Of a DNA stretch of 64,000 nt, positions 28,568 to 37,677 are shown piece by piece; the stretch's first letter is position 1; every line of letters begins with the position of its first letter. The notes under the pieces were generated by a model, which had not been told where the DNA came from, made no database searches, and saw only the letters and a list, made by a program, of their open reading frames with translations. This DNA is from Methylorubrum extorquens (GTDB lineage Bacteria > Pseudomonadota > Alphaproteobacteria > Rhizobiales > Beijerinckiaceae): the NCBI RefSeq assembly GCF_024169925.1, contig NZ_JALJXF010000001.1, positions 3,726,001 to 3,790,000 of the forward strand, given 5' to 3'. Both the position numbers and the translations under genes were made by a program.

Positions 28568-28999
28568 TCAGCCCTGGGCGAGCGTCTTGTCGAGGGTGAT
28601 CTCGGCGTTGAGCAGCTTCGAGATCGGGCAGCCCTTCTCGGCGTTGCCTGCGAGTTCGGCGAACTTCGCCTCGTCGATGCCAGGGATCACCGCCTTGAGG
28701 GTGAGGGCCGACTTCGTGACCTTGAAGCCGTCGCCGTCTTGCACGAGCGTGACGACCGCCTTGGTGTCGAGCGAGGTCGCCTTGAGGCCGGCCGACTGGA
28801 GCTGGAAGGCCAGCGCCATGGTGAAGCAGCTCGCATGTGCGGCAGCGATCAGCTCTTCCGGGTTGGTGCCGGGCTCGTTTTCGAAGCGGGTGTTGAAACC
28901 GTAGGGGTTGTCCGAGAGCACACCGGATTGCGTCGTGATCGTGCCCTTGCCGGTCTTGCCGTCGCCTTCCCAGTGGGCGCTCGCATGGCGGTCGGTCAT
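28568..28999 (-). CDS. osmC: OsmC-family peroxiredoxin
   Basis: The 143-residue thiol peroxidase reduces organic hydroperoxides. Both catalytic cysteines are present: AHASCFTMALAFQL and EKGCPISKLL, with NPEELIAAAH preceding the first. The start MTDRHASAHWEGD matches OsmC; a longer frame from 29089 does not. It sits between recX and the radical SAM gene, with gaps of 86 and 112 bp, so it probably has its own promoter, often stress-induced in this family. Confidence 0.93.
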   Translation of the reverse strand: MTDRHASAHWEGDGKTGKGTITTQSGVLSDNPYGFNTRFENEPGTNPEELIAAAHASCFTMALAFQLQSAGLKATSLDTKAVVTLVQDGDGFKVTKSALTLKAVIPGIDEAKFAELAGNAEKGCPISKLLNAEITLDKTLAQG

Positions 29000-29085
29000 G
29001 TACGTCGTCCTCGTCGTCTTGAAGCGGAAGCGATCCGCGTGGCCTCCGACGTGGAGCGGTGAGCGAGCCTGTCGAGGGGCAGACC

Positions 29086-29697
29086 TCACTCTTGGTTGAC
29101 GGATGTCGCGTCTTCATCTGCCTCGCCGGCGAGCACGGCCTTGGCGAGCGCGTAGGAGAAGCCGGCCCGCGCCATGGCGGCGAGGTCGCGGTCGCGGTGG
29201 GCCTCGCGGGTTTCCGGCCGGCGATAGGGGCCGAGGCGGCGGCGGCGGGCATAAGCGAGGGCTGCCTTTTCCTCGGTATCGGCCTCGCCACCTTGCGTCC
29301 CGGCCGCCTCGTCCTCCTCGGCGAGGGTCGCCGCGATCGTCTCCCGGTCGATCCCCTTGGCGGCAAGCCGCGCCTGCGCCTGCCGGGTCGACGTGCCGCG
29401 CCGCCTCAGACCCCGCAAGCGGGCGGCGGCAAAGCGCGCATCGTCCACGAGCCCGGCCCGCTGCGCACGGGCGACCGTCTCCTCGATCAACCCGGCATGC
29501 GCGCTCGCATCCTCGTCGCGGGAGCGGCAGCGGCGCTCGACACGGCGAGCGAGCACCCGGCGCAGCATCTCGGACGAGGCGCCGTAGCGGTCGAGATAAT
29601 GCGTCGTCACCCGTTCCAGCCACGCAGGCGTGACCGGCGGCTCGGGCCTTGCTTCGGGTCTGCCTTCACTTCGGCTTGAAACGGTTCGGGCGATCAT
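29086..29697 (-). CDS. recX: regulatory protein RecX
   Basis: The 203-residue, highly basic helical protein has the three-helix RecX repeats: LERVTTHYLDRYGASSEMLRRVLARRVERR, LVDDARFAAARLRGLRRRGTSTRQAQARLAAKGI and the LAAMARAGFSYALAKAVL end. RecX binds RecA filaments and limits recombination and SOS induction. recA is not adjacent in this window, as is common in this group. It is divergent from the TAXI gene with 44 bp between the starts, so their promoters must overlap. Confidence 0.85.
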   Translation of the reverse strand: MIARTVSSRSEGRPEARPEPPVTPAWLERVTTHYLDRYGASSEMLRRVLARRVERRCRSRDEDASAHAGLIEETVARAQRAGLVDDARFAAARLRGLRRRGTSTRQAQARLAAKGIDRETIAATLAEEDEAAGTQGGEADTEEKAALAYARRRRLGPYRRPETREAHRDRDLAAMARAGFSYALAKAVLAGEADEDATSVNQE

Positions 29698-29741
29698 TCG
29701 TTCTTCACGATCCGGACAGGTTTTCGATTCATGAATCTCGG

Positions 29742-31202
29742 ATGGATCGCACGCGATTTCGAGGGCTCCGCCGCCGCATGGTGGCCACGCTCATGAGGCG
29801 CGAATGGCTCTACGTGCTGCTGGCCCTCGGCTTCGCGGCGGTAGCCGGCCTCGTCGTCACCCTATCACGTCCCACACTGCTCACGGTGGCGGTCGGCCCG
29901 CGCGACGGGGTCGAAGCGGGGCTGATCGAGACCTATGCGCGGGCGCTGACCCGCAATCACGAGGACGTGCGCCTGAAGGTCGCGCCCTTTGACGACGTGC
30001 GCGACAGTGCTGCCGCCCTGGAGCAGGGCCGCGCCGACCTCGCCGTGGTGCGGCCCGATGTGAAGCTACCGGATAATGGCCTGACGCTGGCCATCCTCCA
30101 CGACGAGGCGCTGATCGTCGCCGCCCCGGAAACCAGCGGGATCGAGAGTTTTTCGGATCTCTCGACCCGGCGCCTCGGGGTCGTCACGCGCCACGAGGCC
30201 GACCTGCCGGTGCTGACGAGCCTGCTCGACTTCTACGACTTCAAGGCGGCCCCGGAGGCCGAGGCGCTCGGCAGCGACGCCCTCGCGGCCGGTCGCATCG
30301 GCCTCGTGCCGCTGAAAGCCTCCGAGATCACCGGAGCGCTGGAAGCCAAGCGGGTCGATGCGGTGGCGATCATCGCCTCGCCCACCGCCAAACCGGCGCA
30401 GGCGATGCTGCGGGCGGTCGAGGCGGCCGCGCCGGAGCGCAAGGTCACCCTCGTCAGCGTGCCCGACGGCAAGGCGATCGTGCAGCGCATGCCGACGCTC
30501 CAGGCCGTCACGCTCTCGGCAGGCACCTTCGGCGGACGACCCAAGCGCCCGGAGGAGGATGTCGAGACGGTGGGCGTCTCCTACCGGCTGATGGCCCGCG
30601 GCGCGGTGAGCCGCGTCGCCGTCGCCTCCGTGGTGCAGCACCTGTTCGAGTGGCGCTCGCGCCTCGCGGCCTCCGCCCCGATCGCCCACCAGATGAAGCC
30701 GCCGGACTACGACACCACCGTCACGGCCACGAGTGCCCAGCTTCCCAACCATCCCGGCGCGGTGGACTATTTCGAGCGCGAGCAGCAGACCTTCCTCGAT
30801 CGCTACGAGGATTGGATCTACCTGTTCGCCTTCTTCGGCGGCACGCTGGGCTCGGGCGTCGCATGGCTCGGCCAGCGCCTCGCCCGCAAACGGCGCGAGC
30901 GTATCGACATCGTCCTCGACCGCCTGCTCGACATCCTGGCCGAGGCCCGCGAAGCGCAATCGTCGGCCGCCCTCGACGCGCTCACCCGCGAGACCGACGC
31001 GCTGATCGCCGACGTGGTGCGCCAAGCCCGCGAGCGCAGCATCGATTCGCGGATGATCTCCGCGCTGATCCTCGCCATCGACGCGGTGAACGGCGCCCTC
31101 GATGACGGCCGCCGTGCGTTCGAGCCCGGCGCCGACCCGAACACCGGCAGCCGCTCGCGCACGGCGCGGCTGCTGTCGCTGAGCCTGCCGGCGGCGGAGT
31201 AG
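29742..31202 (+). CDS. TAXI-family TRAP solute-binding protein, membrane anchored
   Basis: The 486-residue protein has an N-terminal membrane segment (WLYVLLALGFAAVAGLVVTL), then a periplasmic-binding fold of TAXI type (LTVAVGPRDGVEAGLIETYARAL, ALEQGRADLAVVRPD, GVVTRHEADLPVLTSLLDFYDF). A second membrane segment near residue 370 (WIYLFAFFGGTLGSGVAWLG) is followed by a basic helical cytoplasmic tail. TAXI proteins bind small organic acids for TRAP transporters, but no TRAP permease is nearby, so it may act as a sensor or scaffold. Start choice between 29742 and 29778 is uncertain. Confidence 0.8.
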   Translation: MDRTRFRGLRRRMVATLMRREWLYVLLALGFAAVAGLVVTLSRPTLLTVAVGPRDGVEAGLIETYARALTRNHEDVRLKVAPFDDVRDSAAALEQGRADLAVVRPDVKLPDNGLTLAILHDEALIVAAPETSGIESFSDLSTRRLGVVTRHEADLPVLTSLLDFYDFKAAPEAEALGSDALAAGRIGLVPLKASEITGALEAKRVDAVAIIASPTAKPAQAMLRAVEAAAPERKVTLVSVPDGKAIVQRMPTLQAVTLSAGTFGGRPKRPEEDVETVGVSYRLMARGAVSRVAVASVVQHLFEWRSRLAASAPIAHQMKPPDYDTTVTATSAQLPNHPGAVDYFEREQQTFLDRYEDWIYLFAFFGGTLGSGVAWLGQRLARKRRERIDIVLDRLLDILAEAREAQSSAALDALTRETDALIADVVRQARERSIDSRMISALILAIDAVNGALDDGRRAFEPGADPNTGSRSRTARLLSLSLPAAE

Positions 31203-31255
31203 GCGCGAGCCTCATCTCGAAAGGGTGTCGCCGGTCCTCGGAAAACTCCGATGCG

Positions 31256-32686
31256 CTATCCCACCCCCACCGGGTGCTTCACCACATGGGGCGTCCGCAT
31301 CGTCACCAGTTCCTCGCCCAGCGTCGGGTGCACGGCGATGGTGCGGTCGAAATCGGCCTTGGTCGCGCCCATGGTGACGGCGATGCCGATGGCCTGGATG
31401 ATCTCGCCGGCATCCGTCCCGAGGACGTGGACGCCGACCACCCGGTCGCTGGCGCGGTCCACCAGAACCTTCATGATCACCCGCTCGTCGCGGCCCGAGA
31501 GCGTCGCCTTCATCGGACGGAAGCTCGCCTTGTAGACGTCGATGTCGCCGTAGCAGCGCCGGGCGACGTCCTCGTTGTGGCCGATCACGCCGACCTCCGG
31601 CGTCGAGAACACGGCGGTGGCGATCAGGCGGTGATCGACGCACCAGGGTTTTTGCCCGAACACCGTGTCGGCGAAGGCGTGGCCCTCGCGAATCGCCACG
31701 GGGGTGAGTGCGGCGCGGCCGTTCACGTCGCCGACGGCGTAGATCGAGGGCACCTTCGTGCGCGAGTCCGCCTCGACCGGGATCGCGCCGCGTTCGTCGA
31801 GGTCGATCCCGACCCGCTCCAGCCCGAGCCCGGCGACGTTGGGGCGCCGGCCGGTGGCCACCAGCACGCAATCGACGGTGAGGCTCTCGCCCCCGTTCAG
31901 GGTGGCGCGGATCGCCGATCCGTCGCGCTCCAGGCGCTCGACGGTCTGATTCAGGCGCAGGTCCATCCGCTTGGCATAGGCCTCGCCGAGCGCGTCTGCG
32001 ATCTCGGGGTCGAAGCCGCGCAGCAGGCTCGTTCCGCGATGGAGCAGCGTGGTCTTCGATCCGAGGCTGGCGAAGACGCCCGCGAATTCCACGGCGATGT
32101 AGCCGCCGCCGACCACGAGGATGCGCTCCGGTTGGGTCTCCAGCTCGAACACGCCGTTCGAATCGATCGCGAATTCCGCACCCGGAATCAGCGGCTCGCG
32201 CACGGGCGTGGCGCCGGTCGCGATCAGGATGAACTTTGCGCGCACGCGCCGGCCCGAATTGACGAGGCGCACCGTGTGCGGGTCCTCGATCACCGCGCGG
32301 TCGGCCACCACCTCGACGCCGGCACCCGCGAGGTTGCGGCCGTAGATGCCTTCCAGCCGCGCCACCTCGGCATCGCGGGAGCGCTTCAGCGCGGCCCAGT
32401 CGAAGCGCGGTGGCTCGAGGTGCCAGCCGAAGCCGGCGGCGTCCTCGAACTCGTCGGTGAAGCGGCCGGCATAGACCATCAGCTTCTTCGGCACGCAGCC
32501 GCGGATCACGCAGGTGCCGCCGACGCGATACTCCTCGGCCAGCATCACCCGCGCGCCGTGGCCTGCGGCGATGCGGGCCGCCCGCACCCCGCCCGAACCG
32601 CCGCCGATCACGAACAGATCGACGTCGCAAGACTGGCCCATCTCGGTCTCGCCCTTCTTGGACTCGCTCATCTCGGTCTCGCTCAT
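31256..32686 (-). CDS. gor: glutathione-disulfide reductase
   Basis: This FAD enzyme reduces glutathione disulphide with NADPH. In the 476-residue product the FAD loop is GGGSGG at 28-33, the redox-active disulphide is GGTCVIRGCVPKK (Cys59/Cys64), the NADPH loop is VVGGGYIAVEFAG, and the catalytic dyad end is VHPTLGEEL. Three candidate ATGs lie close together because of a repeat, ATGAGCGAGACCGAG; the first is chosen for its ATGA overlap with the upstream gene. It is the last gene of the rpiA-DUF2059-O-antigen ligase-gor run. Confidence 0.95.
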   Translation of the reverse strand: MSETEMSESKKGETEMGQSCDVDLFVIGGGSGGVRAARIAAGHGARVMLAEEYRVGGTCVIRGCVPKKLMVYAGRFTDEFEDAAGFGWHLEPPRFDWAALKRSRDAEVARLEGIYGRNLAGAGVEVVADRAVIEDPHTVRLVNSGRRVRAKFILIATGATPVREPLIPGAEFAIDSNGVFELETQPERILVVGGGYIAVEFAGVFASLGSKTTLLHRGTSLLRGFDPEIADALGEAYAKRMDLRLNQTVERLERDGSAIRATLNGGESLTVDCVLVATGRRPNVAGLGLERVGIDLDERGAIPVEADSRTKVPSIYAVGDVNGRAALTPVAIREGHAFADTVFGQKPWCVDHRLIATAVFSTPEVGVIGHNEDVARRCYGDIDVYKASFRPMKATLSGRDERVIMKVLVDRASDRVVGVHVLGTDAGEIIQAIGIAVTMGATKADFDRTIAVHPTLGEELVTMRTPHVVKHPVGVG

Positions 32687-33924
32687 GAGCGCGCGGCTTC
32701 GCTCTCGCGTGCGGGCTCGTATGGGGATTTGGCGCAAGCCGCCGCCCGCAGCCATGTGATGGCGGCCGCGAGGCCCGCCGTCCACCATCCCTGCCACGCG
32801 CCGTGCTCGACGAACATCACCGCCACCGCCGCGCCCAGTAAGCCGAGTGCCGTTGCGAACAGCAGGCGCGGCAGCGTCGCCGCCGCCCTTAGGACCAGGA
32901 AGGCGACCAGCGCCGCGAGCGCCGCGCCGACGAGGCCGAGTTCGGCCCAGATCTGAAGGAAGCTGTTATGCGGGTGGCCGACGGCCAGCATCGCCCGCAT
33001 TTCCGGTTCGAGCGCTTGGGCCGCCGGCACCTCGGCGAAACGCAGGCCCATGCCGTAACCGGAGCCGATCCACGGGGCCTGGGCCACCGCGGCGCCGAAG
33101 CTCTGGGCGATGGCGACCCGCGCCCGCGACGAAGACTGGGTCAGCCGCTCATGCGCCGCCTCCGGCATCAGCCGGTGGAGGATGTCGCCCTCGACCGGGG
33201 CCAGGGCGAAGGCAAGCCCGAGGACCAGCGCCGCAAGCGCCAGGGCCATGGATCTCGGGAACAGGCGCCCGACCCCAAACATCGCAGCGCCCGCGAGCAG
33301 TCCGAGGATAGCCGCGCCGCTGATCGAGCGCAGGATGGCGAGGCTCGCCACCGCGAGCAGGACCCCGGCGGCGAGGCGATGGCCGCGCAGGGCGAGGAAG
33401 GCGGCGAGCGGCCCGGCGAGCAGCAGCACCGTCAGCAGCGGGCGGTTGAACATGAACAGGGCCACGCGCTGCCCGAGCCACGCCTGCGGCGCCAGCCCGA
33501 GGGCGAGGCTTCCCGCGATAAAAAGGCAGGCGGCAGCGAGCAGGCCGGCACCGAGGGGCAGCGCCCAGGCCGGAAGCCGGGCCGGCGCGAGCCGGGCCAG
33601 GATCGCCGCGGCGGCGAGCGTCGGTAGGAACTCGGACAGCACGCGCCCCCAGAGCGCGGGAAACGGGCTCCAGGCCAGCGAGACGAGGCACCAGCCGAGG
33701 AAGGCCAGCGCGGCAAGGCCAAGTGGGGCGCGCAGGGGGCTGATCACGTCGGAGGCGGCGCGCCCGCCGCGCTCGGCAACGGCGCCGGCGAGGAACAGCA
33801 GCGCCGCGATACCGACGACGAGCGGGCTCGACCGGTTGGCGAGCGCCATCATCGGCGCCACCAGCGCCAGGGCGACGGCACCGGCCGCGTAGAGCCGCGG
33901 GGCCGCGGCGGTGCCGAGGGTCAC
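32683..33924 (-). CDS. O-antigen ligase/polymerase family membrane protein
   Basis: The 413-residue protein has about 11-12 hydrophobic segments and a large periplasmic loop. That loop contains the Wzy_C-type motif region SSSRARVAIAQSFGAAVAQAPWIGSGYGMGLRF followed by VGHPHNSFLQIWAELGLVGAAL, typical of O-antigen ligases (WaaL) and polymerases. It joins or polymerises surface glycans at the periplasmic face. A GTG start at a GTGA overlap with the DUF2059 stop is chosen over an ATG inside that gene. It overlaps gor by ATGA. No other glycan genes are nearby, so its substrate is open. Confidence 0.85.
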   Translation of the reverse strand: MTLGTAAAPRLYAAGAVALALVAPMMALANRSSPLVVGIAALLFLAGAVAERGGRAASDVISPLRAPLGLAALAFLGWCLVSLAWSPFPALWGRVLSEFLPTLAAAAILARLAPARLPAWALPLGAGLLAAACLFIAGSLALGLAPQAWLGQRVALFMFNRPLLTVLLLAGPLAAFLALRGHRLAAGVLLAVASLAILRSISGAAILGLLAGAAMFGVGRLFPRSMALALAALVLGLAFALAPVEGDILHRLMPEAAHERLTQSSSRARVAIAQSFGAAVAQAPWIGSGYGMGLRFAEVPAAQALEPEMRAMLAVGHPHNSFLQIWAELGLVGAALAALVAFLVLRAAATLPRLLFATALGLLGAAVAVMFVEHGAWQGWWTAGLAAAITWLRAAACAKSPYEPARESEAARS

Positions 33925-34517
33925 TGGAGCTGGTGGCCGCGCTTGCCCATCTCGGCGCGGGTGCGAACCATGATGTATTCCGAGACTTCCTGGGTCCAAT
34001 CCTGCATGGCGCCGACCATGTCATCGAGGATCTGCGGCTGGGTCTCGACGTAGCGCTTGCCCGCGGGCGAGCGGAAGAAGGCGACGATGTCCTTCAGCTC
34101 GGCCTCGTTCAGGCGCTTGGCGTAGATGCGCGCGGCGATAGTGATGAGCCGCTGCTTCTGCAGTTCCATCTCGGAATCGAGACCTTTCAGCACCTCGTCC
34201 AGATCCTTGGCGAGGTCGGGCCGCGTCACCGCGTTCTTGCGGATCTGCTCGGCCATGGTCGGGATGATCGAGTCGAAGGAGCGGGCGATGCCGGAACTCA
34301 GCATCACCTCGCGGGCGAGTGCGAGGTGGGCGGCGCTGAGATCCGGCTCCGGCGCGGGGGCCGGCGGCGGGGCCGTTCCGGGCTTCGCCGTCGGCTTGGG
34401 GGAGGCGGCCGGGGGCTTGGCGGCCGGCTGTTGCGCGTGCGCCGCCGGCACGAGAACGGCCTGCGACAGAAGGGCCGCGAGGCAGGGGCCGCCCAGGGCG
34501 GCAAGACGGAGAACCAT
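33921..34517 (-). CDS. secreted DUF2059 protein
   Basis: The 198-residue protein has a signal peptide (LAALLSQAVLVPAAHAQ), a Pro/Ala-rich linker, and a helical DUF2059 domain at about residues 65-190: LAREVMLSSGIARSFDSIIPTM, then YAKRLNEAELKDIVAFFRSPAGKRY. The latter motif is the family signature. It is periplasmic and of unknown function. It lies 41 bp downstream of rpiA and overlaps the next gene by GTGA. Confidence 0.88.
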   Translation of the reverse strand: MVLRLAALGGPCLAALLSQAVLVPAAHAQQPAAKPPAASPKPTAKPGTAPPPAPAPEPDLSAAHLALAREVMLSSGIARSFDSIIPTMAEQIRKNAVTRPDLAKDLDEVLKGLDSEMELQKQRLITIAARIYAKRLNEAELKDIVAFFRSPAGKRYVETQPQILDDMVGAMQDWTQEVSEYIMVRTRAEMGKRGHQLQ

Positions 34518-34558
34518 GCGGGAGAAGCTCCGAAAAAAGGGAGGGCGGCGGCCGGGCG

Positions 34559-35269
34559 TCAGAGGCGGCCGAGAACGCTGACAACGGCCGCATCACCCTC
34601 GGCCGCAGCGAGGATGGCCGCGTCGGCAATGCCGAGGAACAGGCCGTGCTCGACCACGCCCGGCACCGCCCAGAGCCGGGCCGACAGAGCCTCCGGATCG
34701 GGAATGCGGCCGAGCCGCAGATCGAGGATGGCGTGGCCGCCGTCGGTCAGCAGCGGCGCGCCGGACGCGTCGTGGCGGCGCACGATCTCGCCCGTGCAGC
34801 CGGCTCCCGCCACCGCCGCCTCGACGGCGCGGGTGGTGGCGCCGATGCCGAACAGGTTCACCTCCACCGGCAGCGGAAAGGCGCCCAGGGTCTCGACTTG
34901 CTTCCCGGCGTCGGCGATCACCACCATGCGGCGGCTCGCGACCGCGACGATCTTCTCGCGCAACAGGGCGGCACCGCCCCCCTTGATGAGGCGCAAGCTT
35001 CCATCGACCTCGTCGGCCCCGTCGATGGTGAGATCGAGTTCGGGCAGTTCTTCGAGGGTGGCGAGCGGGATACCCTCGCGCTCGCAGGCGAGGCGGGTCG
35101 CCTCCGAGGTCGGCACGCCGGTCAGTTTGAGGCCCGCACGCACGCGCTCGCCCAAAAGCGTGATGAAGGCCGCGGCCGTGCTGCCCGTGCCGATGCCGAG
35201 GCGCATCCCGTCCTCGACCAGGGGGATCGCGCGCTCGGCCGCCGCCCGCTTCAGATCCGGCGCGCTCAC
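34559..35269 (-). CDS. rpiA: ribose-5-phosphate isomerase A
   Basis: The enzyme interconverts ribose 5-phosphate and ribulose 5-phosphate in the pentose phosphate pathway and, in methylotrophs, sugar phosphate supply. The 236-residue protein has the motifs [29 protein letters not shown] with the catalytic Asp/Glu, and [16 protein letters not shown] with the catalytic Lys. It heads a minus-strand operon with DUF2059, O-antigen ligase and gor, linking NADPH-related sugar metabolism and glutathione reduction. Confidence 0.96.
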   Translation of the reverse strand: MSAPDLKRAAAERAIPLVEDGMRLGIGTGSTAAAFITLLGERVRAGLKLTGVPTSEATRLACEREGIPLATLEELPELDLTIDGADEVDGSLRLIKGGGAALLREKIVAVASRRMVVIADAGKQVETLGAFPLPVEVNLFGIGATTRAVEAAVAGAGCTGEIVRRHDASGAPLLTDGGHAILDLRLGRIPDPEALSARLWAVPGVVEHGLFLGIADAAILAAAEGDAAVVSVLGRL

Positions 35270-35340
35270 GAAACGACCTCGGGAAGCGAATTCATCGGCT
35301 GCATCGGGGGCTGCATCGAACCGTCGAATCTGGGGTGGAA

Positions 35341-35368
35341 TGGGAGGCAGGCCCTAGCACGCCTCCCA
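35341..35368. other. stem-loop between a secreted-protein gene and rpiA
   Basis: TGGGAGGC and GCCTCCCA form a perfect 8-bp stem around a 12-nt loop. It lies in the 168-bp gap upstream of rpiA and 70 bp downstream of the secreted-protein stop. There is no U-run after it on the minus strand, so it may be a weak terminator or part of the rpiA leader. Nothing else is seen in this gap apart from a short direct repeat of GGCTGCATCG. Confidence 0.4.
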
Positions 35369-35437
35369 GCGACCGCAAAAGACGGACGCAAAGAAGCATG
35401 GATGCCTCCCAAGGGGCGTCCGACGCTTCGTCTGCGG

Positions 35438-35947
35438 TCAGGGCCGTGTTCCCTGCGGCGGCGTGGCGCTCGGGCCGGCGCGGCCGGGGGCCGGTCCGGT
35501 TGCGGCGGCACCCGCCCCGCTCGCGGTGCCGGCGGGCGGTGGACCGGCCTGCTCGGTGCAGACGACGAGTTCCTGACGGATCTGGACGTAGCAGGCGCTG
35601 GTCTCTCCGGTGCGGTAGTTGACCCGGTAGATTCCCGACTCGCGGGCGTGGCGCGAGGCGATCAGGCCGTACTCGCCCGGACTCTGCGGGCCGGCGCCCT
35701 CGCCGGCGGCAAAGCACAGGGTGACGCCGACGCTGTCGTCGCGCAGGCCGTACTGGCAGGAGGTGACCTCGCCGTTGGCGCGGTCGATCCGGTAGATCCG
35801 GTTCAGATCGACCGCGGGCGCGGCCACGAACTCATAGGGCCCGGCCGCCTCGGCCGCCACCGGCAGGCAGGCCAGGGCCACGGCGAGCAGGCCGGCGGAC
35901 GACCGGGGAAGAGAAAGACGCGAAGGGACACGCATGGGGCGGGACAT
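35438..35947 (-). CDS. secreted protein with a duplicated IYR-x(6)-GE motif
   Basis: The 169-residue protein has a signal peptide (LLAVALACLPVAAEA). Two similar modules follow: RIYRIDRANGEVTSCQYG and GIYRVNYRTGETSACYVQ, each ending in a cysteine and followed by a second Cys about 15 residues on (LCFAAG, VVCTEQ). This suggests two small disulphide-linked beta units. The C-terminal 40 residues are Gly/Ala/Pro-rich. The start at MSRPMRVPS leaves a normal signal peptide; a longer frame begins at 36037. Family not recognised. Confidence 0.65.
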   Translation of the reverse strand: MSRPMRVPSRLSLPRSSAGLLAVALACLPVAAEAAGPYEFVAAPAVDLNRIYRIDRANGEVTSCQYGLRDDSVGVTLCFAAGEGAGPQSPGEYGLIASRHARESGIYRVNYRTGETSACYVQIRQELVVCTEQAGPPPAGTASGAGAAATGPAPGRAGPSATPPQGTRP

Positions 35948-36110
35948 CGTCTTGTTGCGGAAGAGCGAAAACGGCGAATCATCGGTGGCGCGATCAAGCA
36001 CCCGCTCCGTGGCGGAGCTTGGGCAGAGAGGCAACACTGAGGGTCCGCGCTAACCGGGCATCAACCGCCAGGGTTGATCGTAGGAGAGACGACCGCTAGC
36101 CAGCTTGACA

Positions 36111-36833
36111 ATGGAACGCACCGGGACGCCGATGAACGCGCACAGCTCCCCGATCGTCGTGTTCGATCTCGACGGTACCCTCGCCGAGACCGCGGGCGAC
36201 CTGATCGGCACCCTCAACGTCATCCTCGCCCGGGACGGCCACGCGCCGCTCCCCCTCGAACAGGCCCGCGACCTGCTCGGCGCAGGCGCGCGTGCCCTGA
36301 TCCAGCGCGGCTTTACGGTCGCGGGTGCGAGCCTGACACCGGAGCGGCTCGAAACGCTGTTCCAGGACTTCCTCGCCTATTACGGCGAGCATCTCACCGA
36401 CAATTCCTATCTCTTCCCCGGCGTGGTCGAGTCGCTGGACCGGCTGGAGGCGGCGGGATTTCGCCTCGCGATCTGCACCAACAAGGTCGAGTCGCACGCC
36501 GTGGCGTTGCTCGATGCGCTGGGCATCGGCCATCGCTTCCACACGATCGTCGGCAAGGAGACCTTCGCCTTCTCGAAGCCGGATCCGCGCCACATCACCG
36601 CGACCATCGAGCGCGCCGGGGGCGATCTCCACCGCGCCGTGATGGTGGGAGATTCCAAGGCCGACGTCGCCGCGGCCAAGGCCGCCGGCATCCCAGTCGT
36701 CGGCGTGACCTTCGGCTATACCCCAGTGCCGATGCGCGAACTTGCGCCCGACTGGGTCATCGAGCATTTCGACGCCCTGCCCGAGGCGGTCGACGCCCTG
36801 CTCGCCCGCGAGACCGTGAAACCGGCCGCCTAA
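36111..36833 (+). CDS. gph: phosphoglycolate phosphatase (HAD family)
   Basis: This HAD hydrolase of 240 residues shows motif I VVFDLDGTLAET with the nucleophile Asp, motif II ICTNK, and motif III with KPDP and GDSKADVAAAKAAGI. The order and cap domain match Gph, which removes 2-phosphoglycolate formed during DNA repair or by Rubisco. Starts at 36111 (MERTG) and 36132 (MNAHS) are both possible; GGGACG favours the latter slightly. The gene is divergent from the secreted-protein gene and near rpiA. Confidence 0.9.
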   Translation: MERTGTPMNAHSSPIVVFDLDGTLAETAGDLIGTLNVILARDGHAPLPLEQARDLLGAGARALIQRGFTVAGASLTPERLETLFQDFLAYYGEHLTDNSYLFPGVVESLDRLEAAGFRLAICTNKVESHAVALLDALGIGHRFHTIVGKETFAFSKPDPRHITATIERAGGDLHRAVMVGDSKADVAAAKAAGIPVVGVTFGYTPVPMRELAPDWVIEHFDALPEAVDALLARETVKPAA

Positions 36834-36933
36834 CAAGACAGCGCACGGCTTGCACCCGCGCGGGCGCTGGGCCACTGAGCGTTGCGACGGGGCCCTCCAC
36901 CGCCCCGCGGGGCGCGAGAGGCAGACCGGCGAC

Positions 36934-37599
36934 ATGAGCGAGACGGACACCTTCGACCTGACGCTGGAGCGCATCGCGCTGATCCGGCGGATGGTCGTGG
37001 CCTGGAACGGAGCGGAGACCGGCGCGCCGATGATCCATCCGGACGCGCCCTACGGCAGCACCGACCGCGACGGCGACATCTTCAACGTCACCGGCGACGA
37101 CGAGGGCGCGGACGAGGAGCACCGGGCGATGGGCGACGCGCTCGCCGTGTTCCTGCAGAACGCGACGCTGAAGCCCGGCCGCTACCAGTATCACAACCCG
37201 CTCGCCAAGCTCGCGACGGGGGATGTCTTCGACGTGTTCCGCGACGAGGCCACCGGCGAGACGCCCGAGCACATCACCTTCGAAGTCACCGACGAGCACC
37301 TTCGGCTGCTGCGGGCGTTCAGCCTCGAATGGGACGAAGAGTACGACGTGCCGAGCGTCGATCCGAAGCGGCCCTACGGCCACATGACGTGGTACACGGT
37401 GGAGATGGCGGTCCATCTCGGCGAACCGCCCGAGAAGGACGCGGAAGGCCGCGCCATCCTGACCGACGAACAGGAGGCCCGCCTGGAGCGCCTGCACCGC
37501 GAAATGCAGCCGGCGATGCAGATCTTCCTGCGCTACGGCGATCTCGGGCCGGGCCCGTTCCGGCAGCTCGAGGGCACGATCGGCTGGGAGCCGGCCTGA
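36934..37599 (+). CDS. conserved hypothetical protein
   Basis: The 221-residue acidic soluble protein (MSETDTFDLTLERIALIRRMV...) has no signal peptide or membrane segment. Distinct stretches are YGSTDRDGDIFNVTGDDEGADEEHRAM, LKPGRYQYHNPLAKLATGDVFDVF and DPKRPYGHMTWYTVEMAVHLG. I do not recognise the family. GAGAGG lies upstream of the ATG. It is 100 bp downstream of gph and 78 bp before the DUF4424 gene, all on the plus strand. Confidence 0.7.
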   Translation: MSETDTFDLTLERIALIRRMVVAWNGAETGAPMIHPDAPYGSTDRDGDIFNVTGDDEGADEEHRAMGDALAVFLQNATLKPGRYQYHNPLAKLATGDVFDVFRDEATGETPEHITFEVTDEHLRLLRAFSLEWDEEYDVPSVDPKRPYGHMTWYTVEMAVHLGEPPEKDAEGRAILTDEQEARLERLHREMQPAMQIFLRYGDLGPGPFRQLEGTIGWEPA

Positions 37600-37677
37600 G
37601 CGCATCCTTCCCCCCTTTGCGAATCGCTGTGCCGCCCGCCTATCAGCGGTGCAGCGTTTGCAAGAGGGAGCGGCCGG

